DNA from: Paraflavitalea pollutisoli
Lineage (GTDB): Bacteria > Bacteroidota > Bacteroidia > Chitinophagales > Chitinophagaceae
Assembly (NCBI RefSeq): GCF_029360705.1
Contig: NZ_JARKMX010000008.1
Location: 1,735,949-1,799,948, forward strand
Reading direction: 5' to 3'
Length of the DNA stretch: 64,000 nt
Part shown: in pieces, positions 63,638 through 64,000 of the stretch
Layout: every line of letters starts with the position of its first letter
How positions within the stretch are numbered: position 1 is the stretch's first letter
Made by a program: the position numbers and the translations under genes
The notes under the pieces: model-generated
Told to the model about the DNA's origin: nothing
The model's input: only the letters and a program-made list of their open reading frames with translations
Databases searched by the model: none

Positions 63638-64000
63638 ATGTGGCATATCATCGCCAAAAAAGAAATACGACAGGCCTGGCGGGATAAATTATTCCTGACC
63701 CTCGCCGCCATTACCTGGTTGCTCCTCCTCGTAGCGGCAATCGGTGGCTATGCACGCTACCAGCAGGCACAGCAGCAACAACGCATGGCCAGTGACCAAC
63801 TACGCCAGGAATGGGAACACCAGGAAGCGAATCCGCATTCCGCGGCCCATTTCGGCACCTGGTTGTTCAAACCGCTCACCTTCCTCACGGTATACGACAA
63901 CGGCCTCAACAACTACACCGGTATCTCTTACCGGGTGGAAGCACACAAGCAACACGAGGTCAACCACAGCAACATACAGGATACCGACAGCCAGTTACGG
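63638..64000 (+). CDS. ABC-2/DUF3526-like permease, partial at the window edge
   Basis: Begins at the ATG 63638 (MWHIIAKKEIRQAWRDKLFL) and is open to the end of the window, so only the first 121 codons are seen. One hydrophobic helix (LAAITWLLLLVAAIGGY) follows the basic start. The pattern of an ABC-2 permease with a long extracytoplasmic loop after the first helix (RMASDQLRQEWEHQEANPHS, then AHFGTWLFKPLTFLTVYDNG) fits the DUF3526 permeases that accompany TonB siderophore receptors in Bacteroidota. It probably pairs with an ATPase or a second permease downstream, outside the window. Confidence 0.8.
   Translation, partial: MWHIIAKKEIRQAWRDKLFLTLAAITWLLLLVAAIGGYARYQQAQQQQRMASDQLRQEWEHQEANPHSAAHFGTWLFKPLTFLTVYDNGLNNYTGISYRVEAHKQHEVNHSNIQDTDSQLR

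Overview
The window looks like a chromosomal segment of a Bacteroidota member, most likely a Chitinophagaceae-type glycan degrader. The evidence is SusC/SusD pairs, a hybrid two-component regulator, several membrane-tethered AraC regulators, many secreted lipoproteins, and promoters of the TTG-N19/20-TAnnTTTG type. I see no rRNA, tRNA or CRISPR array.

Layout. 1-3.5 kb: a thioredoxin-like secreted protein, a small membrane protein and rsgA. 3.6-31.7 kb: a large xylan utilisation locus. On the plus strand it has a hybrid two-component system (HTCS), a lipoprotein GH10 xylanase and a SASA-type acetylesterase. Convergent to these, on the minus strand, is a long operon in the order SusC, SusD, SusC, SusD, a DUF1735-like lipoprotein, a GH10 xylanase with inserted CBM modules, a parvulin/SurA-like lipoprotein and a small secreted Gly-rich protein, then a terminator, then GH43 and GH2. 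The first six genes match the conserved Xus cluster (xusABCDE-xyn10C) known from xylan-degrading Bacteroidota. A regulator with a degenerate receiver domain sits divergently beside the HTCS.

32-42 kb: DUF202 protein, a 29-residue microprotein candidate, an S41 peptidase with its AraC-type membrane regulator, three RRM-type genes (two canonical, one degenerate) around a methyltransferase, a beta-propeller-like lipoprotein, and a Cys/His-rich small protein plus TonB receptor pair. 42.1-43.7 kb: a stand-alone GH43 behind a near-consensus promoter.

43.8-55.8 kb: an accessory island of immunity-like and orphan genes (SUKH, Imm21, DUF3024 and several unrecognised families). It also holds two tandem XRE regulators, a gene-poor stretch with a degenerate IS110-like transposase, a YafY-VOC-YdeI module, and a possible IS end with 21-bp repeats. 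No polymorphic toxin is visible. 56-60.8 kb: a short UvrA paralogue whose 3' end overlaps a convergent PH/DUF3592-like membrane protein that is coupled to a HEAT-repeat protein. 61-64 kb: a second Cys/His-rich small protein followed by a siderophore-type TonB receptor and the start of an ABC-2 permease gene cut by the window edge.

How it works together. The HTCS presumably senses xylan oligosaccharides and induces the Xus genes. Secreted and surface xylanases cut xylan, the esterase removes acetyl groups, the two SusCD pairs import oligomers, and periplasmic GH43 and GH2 trim side chains or xylosyl ends. All functions are inferred from sequence motifs and gene order; no searches were run.
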